From contig CAJINV010000009.1 in assembly GCA_905178155.1 (NCBI GenBank), forward strand, positions 1,671,907-1,735,906: a stretch of 64,000 nucleotides of DNA, written 5' to 3'. This document shows positions 39,038-50,700 of the stretch, one piece after another. Origin of the DNA: Amoebophrya sp. A120. Taxonomy: Eukaryota; Sar; Dinophyceae; Syndiniales; Amoebophryaceae. Under the pieces are notes generated by a model. That model was given only the letters and a program-made list of their open reading frames with translations. It did no database searches and was not told where the DNA came from. Both the position numbers and the translations under genes were made by a program. How positions within the stretch are numbered: position 1 is the stretch's first letter; the number at the start of each line of letters is the position of its first letter.

Positions 39038-41191
39038 TTAGTGATCCAGCAGAATGAGACGATGCAGAATGCCAAGCTCGGCTGTCCACTCTGCGAAAGC
39101 ATCGGCGTCTTCCGCATCCTCAATTCGTTTCCGGAGTTCTACGTCTAAATCTTGCAAGCCCGGCGTCCGGCTCAAGGCTACTAGCTGCGGACATGGAGGA
39201 GCCTTGAGGATCTGTGTAGAGCTTCCGCCTCGCCGTTCAACGTCTTCATCAAGAGGCGCTTGAGAACGCTCCTCTGCATATGGTACCTCTATGCTCGTCG
39301 CGTCTTGGGGACTCGATGGCTCCACGTGGTTGCAAATGGCACGGAGAAGCTGACGCCTCATCGCGTCTGAGGTGAGCAAGTCGAAAAGCCCAGCGTGCAC
39401 TGGCAACCGGATGAAAAAGGTGTTTTGGACTGTCACTGTGACTGCTAGTCCTGTTCGTGCCAGCAATGGCACGAAGCGGGGCCACTTCGCTGGAACGGAG
39501 GGGCTCACGACCAACTTATCGGCAAGAAATCGTTTCCAGTGCTGCTCCGAGAGGTAGTGCACGGGTGGAGAGACAAATGTGCGGTAGTGCACACAGCAAG
39601 CTACTAGCAATTCCACAAATTCTGGCAGATCGGATTGCAGATCTCCAGCGCCGTTGTCGCGCTGCTCGAAAGCGGCCTGTTGTCGTCTGTTTTGATCGTC
39701 TTCTTTTAGCTTTTCTTTTTCTGTCGTTTGGGGTAATTCTGTAGATTTGTTGGCGCCACCAACACCGTCTTCTAGTGGCTTAGGCTTAGCATGATCACTC
39801 TCCTGCTCGCCCCGGTCATCCAGCGTCTGTCTCAGTAGCCGCACCAGAAGTACCACAATCGAACAAACGGCTGTGCTTCCGTTCTCATCCAGATTGCGGG
39901 TAGCATACACACCTTCGCAGGGAAGAAAACCCGGGCGCCGCGACAAAAGTATAAGCGCCTCTCGCAACGTGCGAAACTTTGCCGCTCCGTGGAGCCGTAG
40001 GAGGCTGGCCTTCTCCTTCTGCCAGGCCTCTTCCCCATATTCTTCTCTAAAAGGATCCAGCGAGGAGATCCCCGCGAACGCTTCGTCTGTATAATTATGC
40101 CCGCCTTCTTGATGTTGTTCGACTGTCGCTGCCGCGAGGGTCCTTTCCGGTAGTGGGATTGCATAGGCTCGGGCATCTCCTGGAGCGCTTCCTGCCTGGC
40201 CGTCAGACTCGATGCGCGAGCAGTAGAACACAACGCTGCGACATTTGGTACACAGCTTACCCAGAAACGCGAGCCGCTCCTCAAGTTGCTGCATGTACTT
40301 GTGATTCTGGCCACGACGATCACATGCAGGGTTGCCTGTCGCGGAATCCTCATCTTGAGTATGACCGCGAAGGTTCGAAGCGTTGACGAAGTAAACGAGC
40401 TTCGTGACCTTCTGGAGCACACGGAAGCTCTCCTGCACCTGGAGATCACGCATGTGGTTTCCCGACGGGTTCTGGTGCAGCTGAGTGGCGGCGGAGGTAG
40501 CACTTTTGTTCATATCATTCTCGGACCGGTTCGTCCCACAGGCCCTTTGGCCACCATACTCGCAGTTGTTCCTCCCTCCAAGTGCGGCCATCATGCGATC
40601 GAGGTGGTCGCCTCCGATTTCGTGAAACCGCAACTGCACGAAACTAGTGTCCACACTCAGAGGCGGCCGCACCTCAACGTCAAACTCCGCGGCAAAGAAA
40701 GCGAAGGCTTCCGCCGTGAGAACCGCGGTGGCAGTACCCAAATCCGTGTCCAGGTAAGGCGGTTCATCGCACAGCTGCTTTATTGCGGCCTCCTGCTCTT
40801 TCTGTTCTTCATCCTCTACATGACGAGCTGCATCTAGCGGCTGATCCCCGGTTTCAGGATGGTGTGGTATATCAGCGCCTTGGTGCGGCCGTCCGTGTTC
40901 ATCTTGGTCGTGGTCCGAACTAGTGTGGTAACAGCGATTTACAAAGCTGCTTGTGATCGTGGGTAGAAAGGACTGCAGGCGCGTGAAAGACACATCCTGG
41001 AAGCGGGAAAAGCTGTGCAGGAAGGTCGACTTGCCGGCGTTCTGGTCCCCGATTACCAGAAACGAAAAGGTCCGCGTTTCCATGGACGCGTCGTCGTCGT
41101 CATCGCTTGGAACTTCCTCATCATGCAGTTCATGTTGCCGGTACGCGAACCGCTGCTCCGTGGCGGCCCGTCCTCTCTCGACAGGATACAT
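39038..41191 (-). CDS. P-loop GTPase-like protein, 717 aa, single exon
   Basis: ATG at 41191; uninterrupted frame. Residues 43-60 (SFLVIGDQNAGKSTFLHS) contain a Walker A motif (48-56), preceded by an acidic run (DDDDD). A switch-II-like LRFHEIGGDHLDRM follows after a long insertion, and KLVYFVNASN is a plausible beta-strand before the guanine-specificity region. I do not see a clear NKxD. The rest carries long charged insertions and a C-terminal domain with VTVTVQNTFFIRLP. Nucleotide binding is well supported; GTP specificity is inference. Unlike most neighbours it has no intron. Confidence 0.7.
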   Translation of the reverse strand: MYPVERGRAATEQRFAYRQHELHDEEVPSDDDDDASMETRTFSFLVIGDQNAGKSTFLHSFSRFQDVSFTRLQSFLPTITSSFVNRCYHTSSDHDQDEHGRPHQGADIPHHPETGDQPLDAARHVEDEEQKEQEAAIKQLCDEPPYLDTDLGTATAVLTAEAFAFFAAEFDVEVRPPLSVDTSFVQLRFHEIGGDHLDRMMAALGGRNNCEYGGQRACGTNRSENDMNKSATSAATQLHQNPSGNHMRDLQVQESFRVLQKVTKLVYFVNASNLRGHTQDEDSATGNPACDRRGQNHKYMQQLEERLAFLGKLCTKCRSVVFYCSRIESDGQAGSAPGDARAYAIPLPERTLAAATVEQHQEGGHNYTDEAFAGISSLDPFREEYGEEAWQKEKASLLRLHGAAKFRTLREALILLSRRPGFLPCEGVYATRNLDENGSTAVCSIVVLLVRLLRQTLDDRGEQESDHAKPKPLEDGVGGANKSTELPQTTEKEKLKEDDQNRRQQAAFEQRDNGAGDLQSDLPEFVELLVACCVHYRTFVSPPVHYLSEQHWKRFLADKLVVSPSVPAKWPRFVPLLARTGLAVTVTVQNTFFIRLPVHAGLFDLLTSDAMRRQLLRAICNHVEPSSPQDATSIEVPYAEERSQAPLDEDVERRGGSSTQILKAPPCPQLVALSRTPGLQDLDVELRKRIEDAEDADAFAEWTAELGILHRLILLDH

Positions 41192-42129
41192 CCGAGCGGG
41201 ACCGCCACCTTAAGGGTGGACCGCTTAGCAAGCGGTTGCTACAAAGATGTGCTCTTATTGCTTACTACTAGTGGACTAAAGTGAATGTACATCGGGATAA
41301 TCCACCAGCACGTCCCGAAAAACTTTAAAACTGAAGAAACTGGAGCGTAAGCAGTGGTGCGAGGCAGCTCTAAAGGTGCAAATCTTTCGCACGGGCACGG
41401 GGGGTGGCGTACTACGCAGAGACAAATGAAGAACAGCCAAGTGGTAAAAGAAATGATTGCGAATGCTAAGTGCTAATGTAAATGCGTGGCGGGGGGGGGA
41501 GAACTAGAAGAAGGGCGTAGCGGCCACTGTCGTGTTTGCTTCGCAGACCCAGACTTCAGAAAAAGATTTCCTCCACTATCACCACCATTAGAAATGATCA
41601 TTGATCTGCAAGTTTTGGATCGGGGATTGCCGTGGCCCCGGTGCAGATCTTTCAAACCTAGATCTGCTTTTACTCTTGCTGCCTTTTTTCGCTTCACCAG
41701 ATATTCAGCAACATATGCTTCGAAATGGAAATATTTTCTGTGTCGATCTATCACGACTACGAACTTCATATTTAATGAGGCCTCGTAAAATTGAATACTT
41801 ACACAATACCATGGGAATAATAATAAAGGCACAGAAATCATCTCCGAAAAATGTTCCGCAAGATCTTGCTGGAGAACAAGAAAAGTGTGAACATTGTAGT
41901 TAGAAACCACGTCGACACGGTCCCCATTGACCGCATCCACTAAATCGCGCACATGAGAATTTTGGGGATTCGAATAGATTGATACCGTACTTTGTCAATG
42001 CCATTTCGATGTTCGTGCTACTTGAAAACTACGGCACGTTCAATGACACGCATACATACTGTCAGCGAGCAAAACATCATGTCGCTTTGATTTCAGGTTC
42101 ATGTTCACACTCGTACTTCAGTTTTTTGA
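41192..42129. other. Intergenic spacer
   Basis: 938 bp. A 159-codon minus frame at 41952-41473 lacks supporting motifs; no repeats or elements seen. Confidence 0.5.
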
Positions 42130-44100
42130 TTACTGGGGATTTTTGAGGTCGCTCAAGGCGAAGACGTAATCCTCATATGCAGCTGCGGCTTTTGCTTCCT
42201 TTTTTAGTGACCTCCACATACCGACCATCTCCAGCTCGACCTCCTTGCCGGCGTGCACTCGGTCCAGCGTGATATCCTTCAAGGATTGTTCTCTCGCTCG
42301 TCCGTCGCATACGCGTTCCAATAACGGATGGTGGAATTTGAATTTGAGACTTTTTCCATCTGAATTTTCTTGACGATCATCAGTACCATTGTCTTGTCGT
42401 CTTTTCTTGGATGACTTCGAAACTCGAGCTCCGTCAAATTGGGCTCGGACTCTTTTGCCGGAACTCTGCTCATAGATTTTGTCTTCTTCAACTACGTCTT
42501 GAAACGAGCCAGAGGAAAGACTGGACTTTGTTTTTGTAGATGTAGCAGCAGCTACGCCTCCTTTCTTCGCCATCTCTTTGAAGAGTTCGACTTCCTGAAA
42601 GTGAGAGAGTTTTTTCATGACTGGCGGAGCAGATGGAGGTGAGGATGTTGATGATGGAGCTGCTGACGGTCGTGCGGCGGCAGTCCCGCCCTTCCCAGAA
42701 ATCGGCATAAGGACAGCGCCGGGTATATCACCACGCTCAACGTTTTCGACTTGCGACCCCTCCATATTAGTGACACTCGCTTCGGTGAGGTGTGGGGCGT
42801 CAGCTGTGGCTTTGCTTTCGCTCCTTGTTCTCGACGTGCGTTCGCGACGGTCGTTGGGGCGTACGGCTCTGGTGGGGGCAAGATCGTTTGATGACCTGTC
42901 TGCATGATCAAGAGGTCGCACGTGGCCCTCGAGAATCAGGATGTCCTCATCTTGTTTTAGATGTGAGTCTTCACTTGCACCAGCAACTGCTGCGTCTGCG
43001 CTTTTTTTCTGGACCTTCTCGGCTCTGCCTTGCACTTGCCGGAGTCTGAGTCTCCTTATCGCATCGCGAACCCCGCCAACTTTGTGAATGGCGTCGTACC
43101 TAATCTGCTCCTGTTCAGCCTTGTAAGGATCGCGGTGATCGGGAAGATGAGTGCCCGCGTTAAAATTTTGTTCGGTTTCATTATTCTTGCCTTGCGCGTC
43201 GTGTTCGTGTTCGTCATAGTCTTCTAGATCAAGTTCCAGATCGATCTCGTTCTTTTTATGCTTGGCCTTCGGTCTGCTTTTGGCGTCCGCGTCTTCAGAG
43301 GCAGCAAAATCGGAGACAGCGGCAGCTCTTTCGGGTTCCGCGTCTCGGAGCACCGTATCCATCTGTTGAAAAAAATCAGACGATTTTGTCGGCTCCAGTC
43401 CAAAGTCGTTCTGTAACTCCTCTGCGGTCAGATTAAGGAAGAAACCCAGCCCGCCAACATCTACTGCTGTCATGTCATGCTTTGGAAGCCGCTCCGCTTT
43501 ATCGCGATCAGTAGAGCTTTTGTGTGCGGCGGCGTCAGCTTCGCCCACGGGCTCTATTTCCTCTTCTTGAAGAACCGAATTGCGATCCTTTTTTTTTCTT
43601 TGGAATTCCCCAAACATGTCACTCGTGACGTCACCATTGGCGAGGCATGTCGCCCATATTCTATCACGAATTGCTTGCCTCGATGCAAGTTTCGCGAGTT
43701 CATCCGCCTTCATCGTCGCTCTAATGTCAGCTTGCTTTTCCGCGCTAGGAACGATTTCGTCCATGCGCTTTTGCAGCGGAATGGAATACTGCTTGGAGGG
43801 GCCACCCCCTTTTGTTACAGTCGGCTGGTACATCGCCTTCATGGTCCGGACCTCAGCGTCCAAGCGAAGGCCGGACCTCTGGGTCGGCTCAGGAGTAGTG
43901 GACGAATTTGCGCTAGATCTGGTGTTGAGCCCCTGATCGTTTGGATTGTGTGACAATCGTATCAAAATTCGCTTCCGGGGTCGGTTTTGGTGGCCGACAT
44001 ACACACTAAACACCACAACCCAGTAGCATCCATCGGCTTTGACGACCTCACCAGGAAGCATTTTTTTGCAATGCTTCAACCCCTTTTGCAGTCCACCCAT
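42130..44100 (-). CDS. Charged, probably nuclear protein, 656 aa, single exon
   Basis: ATG at 44100 (MGGLQKGLKHCKKMLPGEVV). The first ~55 residues read like a small folded segment (ADGCYWVVVFSVYVG) followed by a basic patch. The remainder alternates highly charged stretches, including an acidic EIDLELDLEDYDEHEHD and a basic KSSKKRRQ that could be a nuclear localisation signal, and ends with a short helical region (MWRSLKKEAKAAAAYEDYVFAL). No enzyme motif seen, family not recognised. No intron. Confidence 0.6.
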   Translation of the reverse strand: MGGLQKGLKHCKKMLPGEVVKADGCYWVVVFSVYVGHQNRPRKRILIRLSHNPNDQGLNTRSSANSSTTPEPTQRSGLRLDAEVRTMKAMYQPTVTKGGGPSKQYSIPLQKRMDEIVPSAEKQADIRATMKADELAKLASRQAIRDRIWATCLANGDVTSDMFGEFQRKKKDRNSVLQEEEIEPVGEADAAAHKSSTDRDKAERLPKHDMTAVDVGGLGFFLNLTAEELQNDFGLEPTKSSDFFQQMDTVLRDAEPERAAAVSDFAASEDADAKSRPKAKHKKNEIDLELDLEDYDEHEHDAQGKNNETEQNFNAGTHLPDHRDPYKAEQEQIRYDAIHKVGGVRDAIRRLRLRQVQGRAEKVQKKSADAAVAGASEDSHLKQDEDILILEGHVRPLDHADRSSNDLAPTRAVRPNDRRERTSRTRSESKATADAPHLTEASVTNMEGSQVENVERGDIPGAVLMPISGKGGTAAARPSAAPSSTSSPPSAPPVMKKLSHFQEVELFKEMAKKGGVAAATSTKTKSSLSSGSFQDVVEEDKIYEQSSGKRVRAQFDGARVSKSSKKRRQDNGTDDRQENSDGKSLKFKFHHPLLERVCDGRAREQSLKDITLDRVHAGKEVELEMVGMWRSLKKEAKAAAAYEDYVFALSDLKNPQ

Positions 44101-44216
44101 CGTGCCTGATTAGTATATGTCGCAACCGTGCCGGCGGAAAGGAGCCACAAAATTCAATTGCGAGCACGAACTAAATTGTTTATACAAGAACTCGACGTCG
44201 ATAATTATATTATTTA

Positions 44217-45056
44217 CAGAATATATTAACTAGCAAAATTTTGGCACTTTTACCAATATGACATATGACAATATTACAATATGTCAATATGACCAGTGAT
44301 TTTTGAGCAATATGACCGGAGTCATCGGCCTCGGGGACCGGAAGATGACCTGACGCGCAGCGTCCGTCGCATGCAGTAACAGGCCATCTTCGCTCCCCGA
44401 CTAATGCGGTGGCGATAACGTCCGGCGGTCGATAGCCGGCCGCCCACCGTTAGCCAGCTGCCTTGCAACGCAAGGGCTCCGCCCCGGATGCCCACTCGTC
44501 GCCGCGAGTCCCCTAGGAGACCAACAGACGCAAACTGCTCAAAATTCAGTGTGGTTTTGCCTAGTTTTGCTTTGATTAGCTACCCTTATAAGCAAAAAAA
44601 TTATATATCAGCACAATGCTACTTAGCCAGGTGGTTGGGCGCGAAAATAGCTGCCGAAAAAGCAAGCTGCGCTGATGCTGCGCCTACAACAGCCTACACG
44701 TTGTTGCAATCGACACGCTAACTGCAAAGACAGTGCCTGTGCCAGCAATAGCGCGCCAGGAGTGCGCTCAAGGCTGTAGGGCGTTGCCAACATGTTCGGG
44801 AGACAAACCTAGGAGGCGCCTAGTTGGTATCTGCACAAACTGCACAGCGGCGCGCGCGGTCCTAAAGACCGCACAGTCCGCAAGCAGTTCGGACAGGACC
44901 AATTTTCACGCGAGGGGCTGCCGCGAGCAATATGCAATATGACAATATGACAATATTACAATATGAGAATGCTACTTTTTTGATGTTTCGCTGCGCTGTC
45001 GTTGCCAAGTGTCATATTGAATGATATGTGTCATATTGCTAGTTAATATATTCTGT
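44217..45056. mobile_element. Non-autonomous transposon-like element (840 bp), 4-bp target repeat
   Basis: ACAGAATATATTAACTAGCA at the left is mirrored exactly at the right end (..CTAGTTAATATATTCTGT) and both ends are flanked by ATTT (44213-44216, 45057-45060). Just inside both termini lie AT-rich tracts built from CAATATGAC / CAATATTA words; the centre (44330-44930) is GC-rich and encodes nothing recognisable. Its structure differs from the introner-like elements and it lies between genes, immediately upstream of the charged-protein gene. Confidence 0.85.
44256..44330. repeat. CAATATGAC-type degenerate tandem words
   Basis: ATATGACATATGACAATATT, CAATATGTCAATATGACC and similar words; a matching tract lies at about 44928-45040 in the other arm of the 840-bp element. 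Confidence 0.7.
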
Positions 45057-45060
45057 ATTT

Positions 45061-45821
45061 AGATTGACATGTACAAGAACGCGTCTCACGATTAATTTTA
45101 ATATATCAACATCATGTATCGTGCGGTAGCAGTAGCTTTTCAACATACTCTTACTCCTACTGCCGAGTTATATGCAAGAAAAACATGGAATTGGAAGAGC
45201 GGTCGAAAATAATAAGTCCTAATTGGCAACAAGTGCGTGGAACAGCACGCATAGACCAAGATTGATTTAAAATCAAAACCTTGATCGATCTACTTGTGCA
45301 GGTGGACTCGCACCATTGCGATCTTTCCGATTAGTCAGACCTAGCGTCGGCAACGAACGTGAATGTCAGTGATTTCGATTTGCATTGATTTCAGTGAGCT
45401 AGTAATGGGATCTCGATAATCGTGGTTATCGGCTGCACCACGATTGAACATTTGTCGAACACAGTGGCATATCGACATCAAGATGAATTCCTGATCGTCG
45501 CTTGAAGCAGAGGCCTTGCGGTGGTTTCTTTTCGTCAGTTGGAGGGTGGTCGCCGGGCGTTCCAATGAAAAGTTCCGATCGTCATTGGTCGTGGTTTTCG
45601 AACAGCAGCCTCACTCATCTGCCTCCGCACTACAGCGCAAAGAGCATTATTTTCTATCAGGAACCAAAATGCATGATCGTCAGACTCATTTTGTTCCGAT
45701 CCTGCTTCTGAGCACCAGCTATGTATTCGCATTGCAACGGAAGTTCGGCCGTACCTGTCGAGCTACAGGCTTCATCTGGCGCGACAGCGAGAAGAGAATT
45801 GAAATGCGTAGCAGTTCATCT
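45061..45821. other. Intergenic spacer
   Basis: About 760 bp between the 840-bp element and the PP2C stop. Short frames only. Confidence 0.5.
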
Positions 45822-47467
45822 CTAAGCAGCAGGATAGTGCAGTATTTTCGCCACGACAACCGACACGTTGTCCGACGCTCCCCGCTGCAATGCCGTTTCC
45901 ACGAGCACCTGAGCTGCTTCCTGCACCTCCTTCTGCCCAAAAGCGGTCGCTCCGACACTTGGTAACTGCATCTCCCCAATTTGCTCCGCGGTGGATCGGA
46001 GCACGGCTTCGACGATCTCACAGCTCTCGTGCGCGGAAATAGCGTCGAAGAGACCATCTGATCCGATGAGGAGAAACTGGTTTTTGACCACGACGGTGCG
46101 GGCGACGCCACCTGCTGCATCACCTGCGCTAAGCTGCTCTTCTTGTCCTCTCCTACTAAAGTCGTATTCGAAGATGTCGGGCGTGGCGATCACAAAGTCT
46201 TTGAGGTTTTCCGGCAACCTCCCGATCGACCTGCTCGTCGCCAATTTCCCCAGAACCCGCGGCAAGGGCCCCTCGCGCACCGTCACCGTTTCTTGCATTT
46301 CCGCGGACGCCGCCGGAGCTTCCGTCACGTTGGAGACAAAACCGCCCGGCCTGCTCTTTATCCTTGCCAGCTCCTCCCGCAAATCTGGGCGGTGCGAGAA
46401 CCCGACGCGCTCAATCCTGATGTTCACGCGGGGCTCCAGTTTGTCGCGGGTGAAGAACTTGGTTTTCTTCTCCCCGGTGTTGCGAATCGACCGCTGTTGC
46501 AGCAAAACGAGGTACATCTTTTTCGCGCCGCTGTTGCTCACCCGGATTTCCTCGATCTTTCCCAAATCACCGGTCTGCTTTATCAGAACCTTCTGCCCGA
46601 CGGCGAGGTCCTCGTCCGGGGCGTGTTCCTGCAGTTTCACGGTGTCAACATCTCCGAGTTGTGCAACTTGCTCGTGGTCTCTGCCCGTACTAGCGCTGTC
46701 GTCGGTATTTGGAGAATTGGAGTTGTCGTTCGCTTCGTTCTCCCTCTCCGCACCTCCTACGTCTGGCGGCGCTGCTTCCTGGTCCAAAATTTTCGCGAAC
46801 CACAGCTCGCAGTCTCCGATCTGCGCGACCAGCAGGGTGGTATCAAACATGATTGCGAGGGTCAGCGTGGATCCCGCGTCGGTGGACTGATGTTGTGATA
46901 TCCAGGCGTCAAACTTCTGCAGGGACTGATGAATCGCGGCCTTGACAAGATTCGTCTGCTCTCTAGTACTTTGCAAGCCCGGCTGGTCAGAATTTGCCGA
47001 AGCCTCGGAGTAGATCCTCGTCTGGTCGTGTTGAGGATGAGCATCTTCTCGCTCCTGCAGCAGGTGAGCCAGCAGCTCGGGGCGCAAGAATTGCTCGGGG
47101 TAGACGTCCCGTAAGGCCGCGGCAACCTCCTCTCCGTAGTGCCCGTCAAACACACCGAAGACGTGAAACGTCTTTCCTCCGACCTCCGTCTGCAGTGCCA
47201 GGGTCGCGTCCTCTTGCGCAGGGCGCCGTCCCTGGGCCTGCGCCTGACCGACGATCGGGTAGGCAAGGGGGCGGGAAATGCTTCTGCCATCGCTTGTAGT
47301 CGCGCCGTCGTGCTGGCCAAGAAGATGTCGGTCCTCAAAGCTTCTGCTGCCATCGTCCATCTCAAAGGTCGTGGGAGCATCTGACAAGTGGTCCTGACGC
47401 ACTTCTCCTCGCAGTGACTCAAGCCCTTCACTGTCAACATCTGATTTGTTAGGAATGGATGTCGATG
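45822..47467 (-). CDS. PP2C-type (PPM) Ser/Thr protein phosphatase
   Basis: The frame holds the PPM motifs in order: GRRPAQEDATLAL (metal-binding Glu-Asp), VFGVFDGHYGEEVA (FDGHxG), STDAGSTLTLAIM, VAQIGDCELWF, RPGGFVSNV, GKLATSRSIG, FLLIGSDGLFDAIS and GASDNVSVVVAKI. Between the GDCE strand and the HRPDLREEL segment there is an insertion of about 120 residues containing VGQKVLIKQTGDLGKIEEI, which could be a small beta domain. The first in-frame ATG is at 47360, while the frame is open to 47467 where an AG precedes it. It is therefore either a short N-terminus starting at 47360 or a downstream exon of the kinase gene. Expected role: metal-dependent dephosphorylation of Ser/Thr. Confidence 0.85.
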
Positions 47468-47712
47468 CTCATCTTACTTGAGGCGTTCCGTGCGGTTCAA
47501 TATCGACGGAAAATGGAAAGTTATACGGAACGAAGGAATGTATCTCGAACTTCTCACACGTGGGTACTTTTACTTACATTCGGGTGAGAAAGAGGCATGA
47601 ACGAGGATAGCATTCGGCTCGTGCTTTGTTACTTAATCTCATCTCCACCTGCGCAGCTTTGTCAAATCCAAATGGAAAAAAGAGCTATCTAATAGGTAGG
47701 GCGTTCGGGCAA

Positions 47713-50700
47713 CTAGTTAGTGGAACACGAAAGTTCTCTTCGTGCCGCGTTTTGTCCATCTTGTCGTCGCTTTGAAGCATTGCCTGCTCGTCACAAAATA
47801 GAAAATAAGTACTGTGGTTCTCACTTCTACAAGTACTTATTGCATTCATCTTGGTTGCGGGCTGAGGGCTGTCTGGAACCACAACCAGAACGAGCAGTGT
47901 GAGTACAACAACAAAAAAATTGAAACCGAAAAAAATGCGTAAGTACCTCTTGGAGTTGAGTCGGCGGCGTCCGGCTCAGGCTGCGACGACGTTGCACAAG
48001 TTTCTTTTTCGAAATCGCCAGCGTGCTTGTGCACATTATCGGCATGATCATTCTCTGCAGCAGCCTCTGGGCCCGAGGAAAAAGTTGATGTCGTACCTGC
48101 TGCAGCCGCTCCTTTCATCTTGTTGCCTGACGACATTGCTTCGTCGTCCACAGCAAACCAAGGATGCCGCAGAGCTTCCGTCGCGGAAATCCGAAGCTCC
48201 GGTTCCCAGACCAGCATTCGCCGCAGCAGGTCCCTTGCTAGGCGGTCCGGCAATCCTTCTCCACTGACATCGAGCTCGCGCAGGAGTTGTGAAAACTCAT
48301 TTTCGCTGCAGGGCAGGAGAAGGTTCGTGCCAGGGTGACGATCTTCGTGTTGAGCGTCCTCATGGTCATGCTCTTCATGTTGGCCGCGGCCCCCAGCGGC
48401 ACTTGCACTTCCCAGCGACTGTTCGTCAAGGTCATCAAGGACTGCGGTGTCCTCTCGATCATTCGTACCGCTGTCCTCCGCAGATGTTCTTAAGCCACGA
48501 CCGGCAGGATCTTCATGTTGACCGCTTGCTGCAAACCCAGCACTTGCGCTGGAATTTCTCCTTGTCCCTGCAAAGCCACCGGGGACCACGGTATGTTGCA
48601 GATGCAACCATGGCCGCACGCAATTATCGGTGAAGGCGTGCGCTTTGAGCGCGTTGACCACATCCTTGTCAGAGAAGCCGAGTTGACGGTATTTCATTTC
48701 GAGTCGTCGGCGCTTCCTCTGGTTTGACTGTTCGTAGCTTGCAAACTGATCGCTATTGGTCTGGAAGTGGTTATTTCGCGCATTCGACGAATGCTTTCTT
48801 GTAGTACCAGTGCTGGACGATGTCGCCACGTCATGAATTTCGCGCACTTGTAAAATTTCATCGATTCTGCGCCCTGTCACGATTTCAAGAAAAACCAGAC
48901 CCGCGGCAAAAATGTCGAAACTTGGGGACCGATAGTAGGGATTCGTGGTGATATTTGATGTCGAATCATCCGCACTGCTCGTTGCTGCGAATTGCTGAGC
49001 AGAAGTACTATCCATCGCCGCTGCTGGTGCTTGCTCCTGCTCGAAATTGGAACCGACGTCGTTTTCGGCTTCGGAGTCATCTTCAGATCTCAATCCATTT
49101 TCATCATTTTCAAGATTTCCTGCAGGAGCATCGCCATGGTTTAGGTTTTCTTGTCCGTCCGCTGTCATCTTTACCGAACCTTCACCAGCGTGCAATGCGG
49201 TCGTACCAGTTGCAGGAAAAAACGCCTCGGGTGGTAGGTATTCCGCGGTCTCTTCCTGCGCAGTGGGGCCCGTGCTAGAAAACAGATGCTCGTACTTTTT
49301 CAAATTTTCTGCTGCCGTCGTGTAGTGTATGTTTTTCCCGTCTTTTTTCCCAGGCTTCGGAAAGAACACCGCCGAGCCGAAGTCTGCAATGCGAAGGTGG
49401 AGCTCATGCTGCTCGTCCTCACGAATGAGCAAATTTCCGAGTTTTATGTCCCGATGTGTGATACCCACAGCGTGGATCTCCGCCAGACCATGCAGAAGCT
49501 GGTACATGATGGACTTCATGACTTTCAAGTTGCTCATCTGCCCCTGATCGTCGCCAGGATGTGGTCGGCCTGCGGAACCCCCGCCTGCTTCCAGTGTTTG
49601 CAGTGGGGAGGAGCCCCGGCCGCCACTTCCACCGGTGCTTACAGCCAGCGCATCTTCGACGCCCTCGCTGAGTGAAGGATTCCACGGCAAGGCAGGTGGT
49701 GAAACAAGAGGACCCATCGACGAAGGATCGAGCGTCTGGTGGAGGAGGACACCATCTGGATTTCTTCTCTCGTCAGCTGCGCCTGCTGCTGCAGTCTCCG
49801 GCAGTGGAATCGCGGGAGGGAGTAGCGCTTGCTCGAGTTGCAGCTGTCCGCTCTTCGAAGATGCTGGTGCAAAGCCGTTGTTATACGCCACAACCCACGA
49901 GGCCGCAGCGGACTCGAGATGCTGCGATGAGGAAGAGCTGCTTGTGTGGAAGTCTAGCAGTGACGCCGGAGCGCCTGAATGCTGGTCACCAGTTGTAACG
50001 GGCGCGTAAGCCGATCCGGTCGGCGGGCTTGTTCGCGGCACGAGAGCAGCTTCTTCCCCCGCCGCAGAAGGCGACCTGGTACCAGTTCCCTGGCTCGGCC
50101 CAGCTCGAGTGTTTCTTGCTGGAGACTTCAGAGACCACCTATCAAAAGGAAAAATCCCCCCTCCCCATATCAAAACTGAAATCTGTGATGCAGATTTGTT
50201 GTCACAAATCAGCTTTGTCATGCTACACGGGAAAAGATGCGGACTGTAGTGCTGGGTGGCGTGGGGGAGCCTTGCATCTTCAGCATGATAGGAGGCAGCT
50301 GAGAGTGGGAAACAGCATGACAAATTGCCTGCAAACGAGACCACGACTGCGGCTCTTGGCCTTCTAGCATGACAAGTCGATTTGGTACCTCAAATCCTGC
50401 ATCACAGATTTCCATTTCGATATGGGGAGGGGGGATTTTTCCGTTTGATACCACCAAAACGGACTTGGCTCGACCGTGGTGCCGTCCGCAGACACCCACT
50501 ATGGAGAGAAAAAAGTTTGTCACAGTCACTAAGTAGTTGCAGGTTTTGCATTACAAATTTTTTTAGCATCACAACTTCTCCTTGTATTGCAGAAACACTA
50601 GGGAAATCCCTTATGAAGTGTTGCTGTGATGCATTTTTACGCATGACAGACAATTTTGTGTTGCAAAAATGCCCATGAGTGATCGTGACGAACTTTTTTC

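Noticed and set aside
41473-41952. 159-codon minus-strand ORF
   Set aside because: No motif, intergenic composition; likely chance.
44330-44930. GC-rich core of the 840-bp element as a possible structured RNA or rRNA fragment
   Set aside because: No tRNA or rRNA signature that I recognise, and it sits inside a transposon-like unit.
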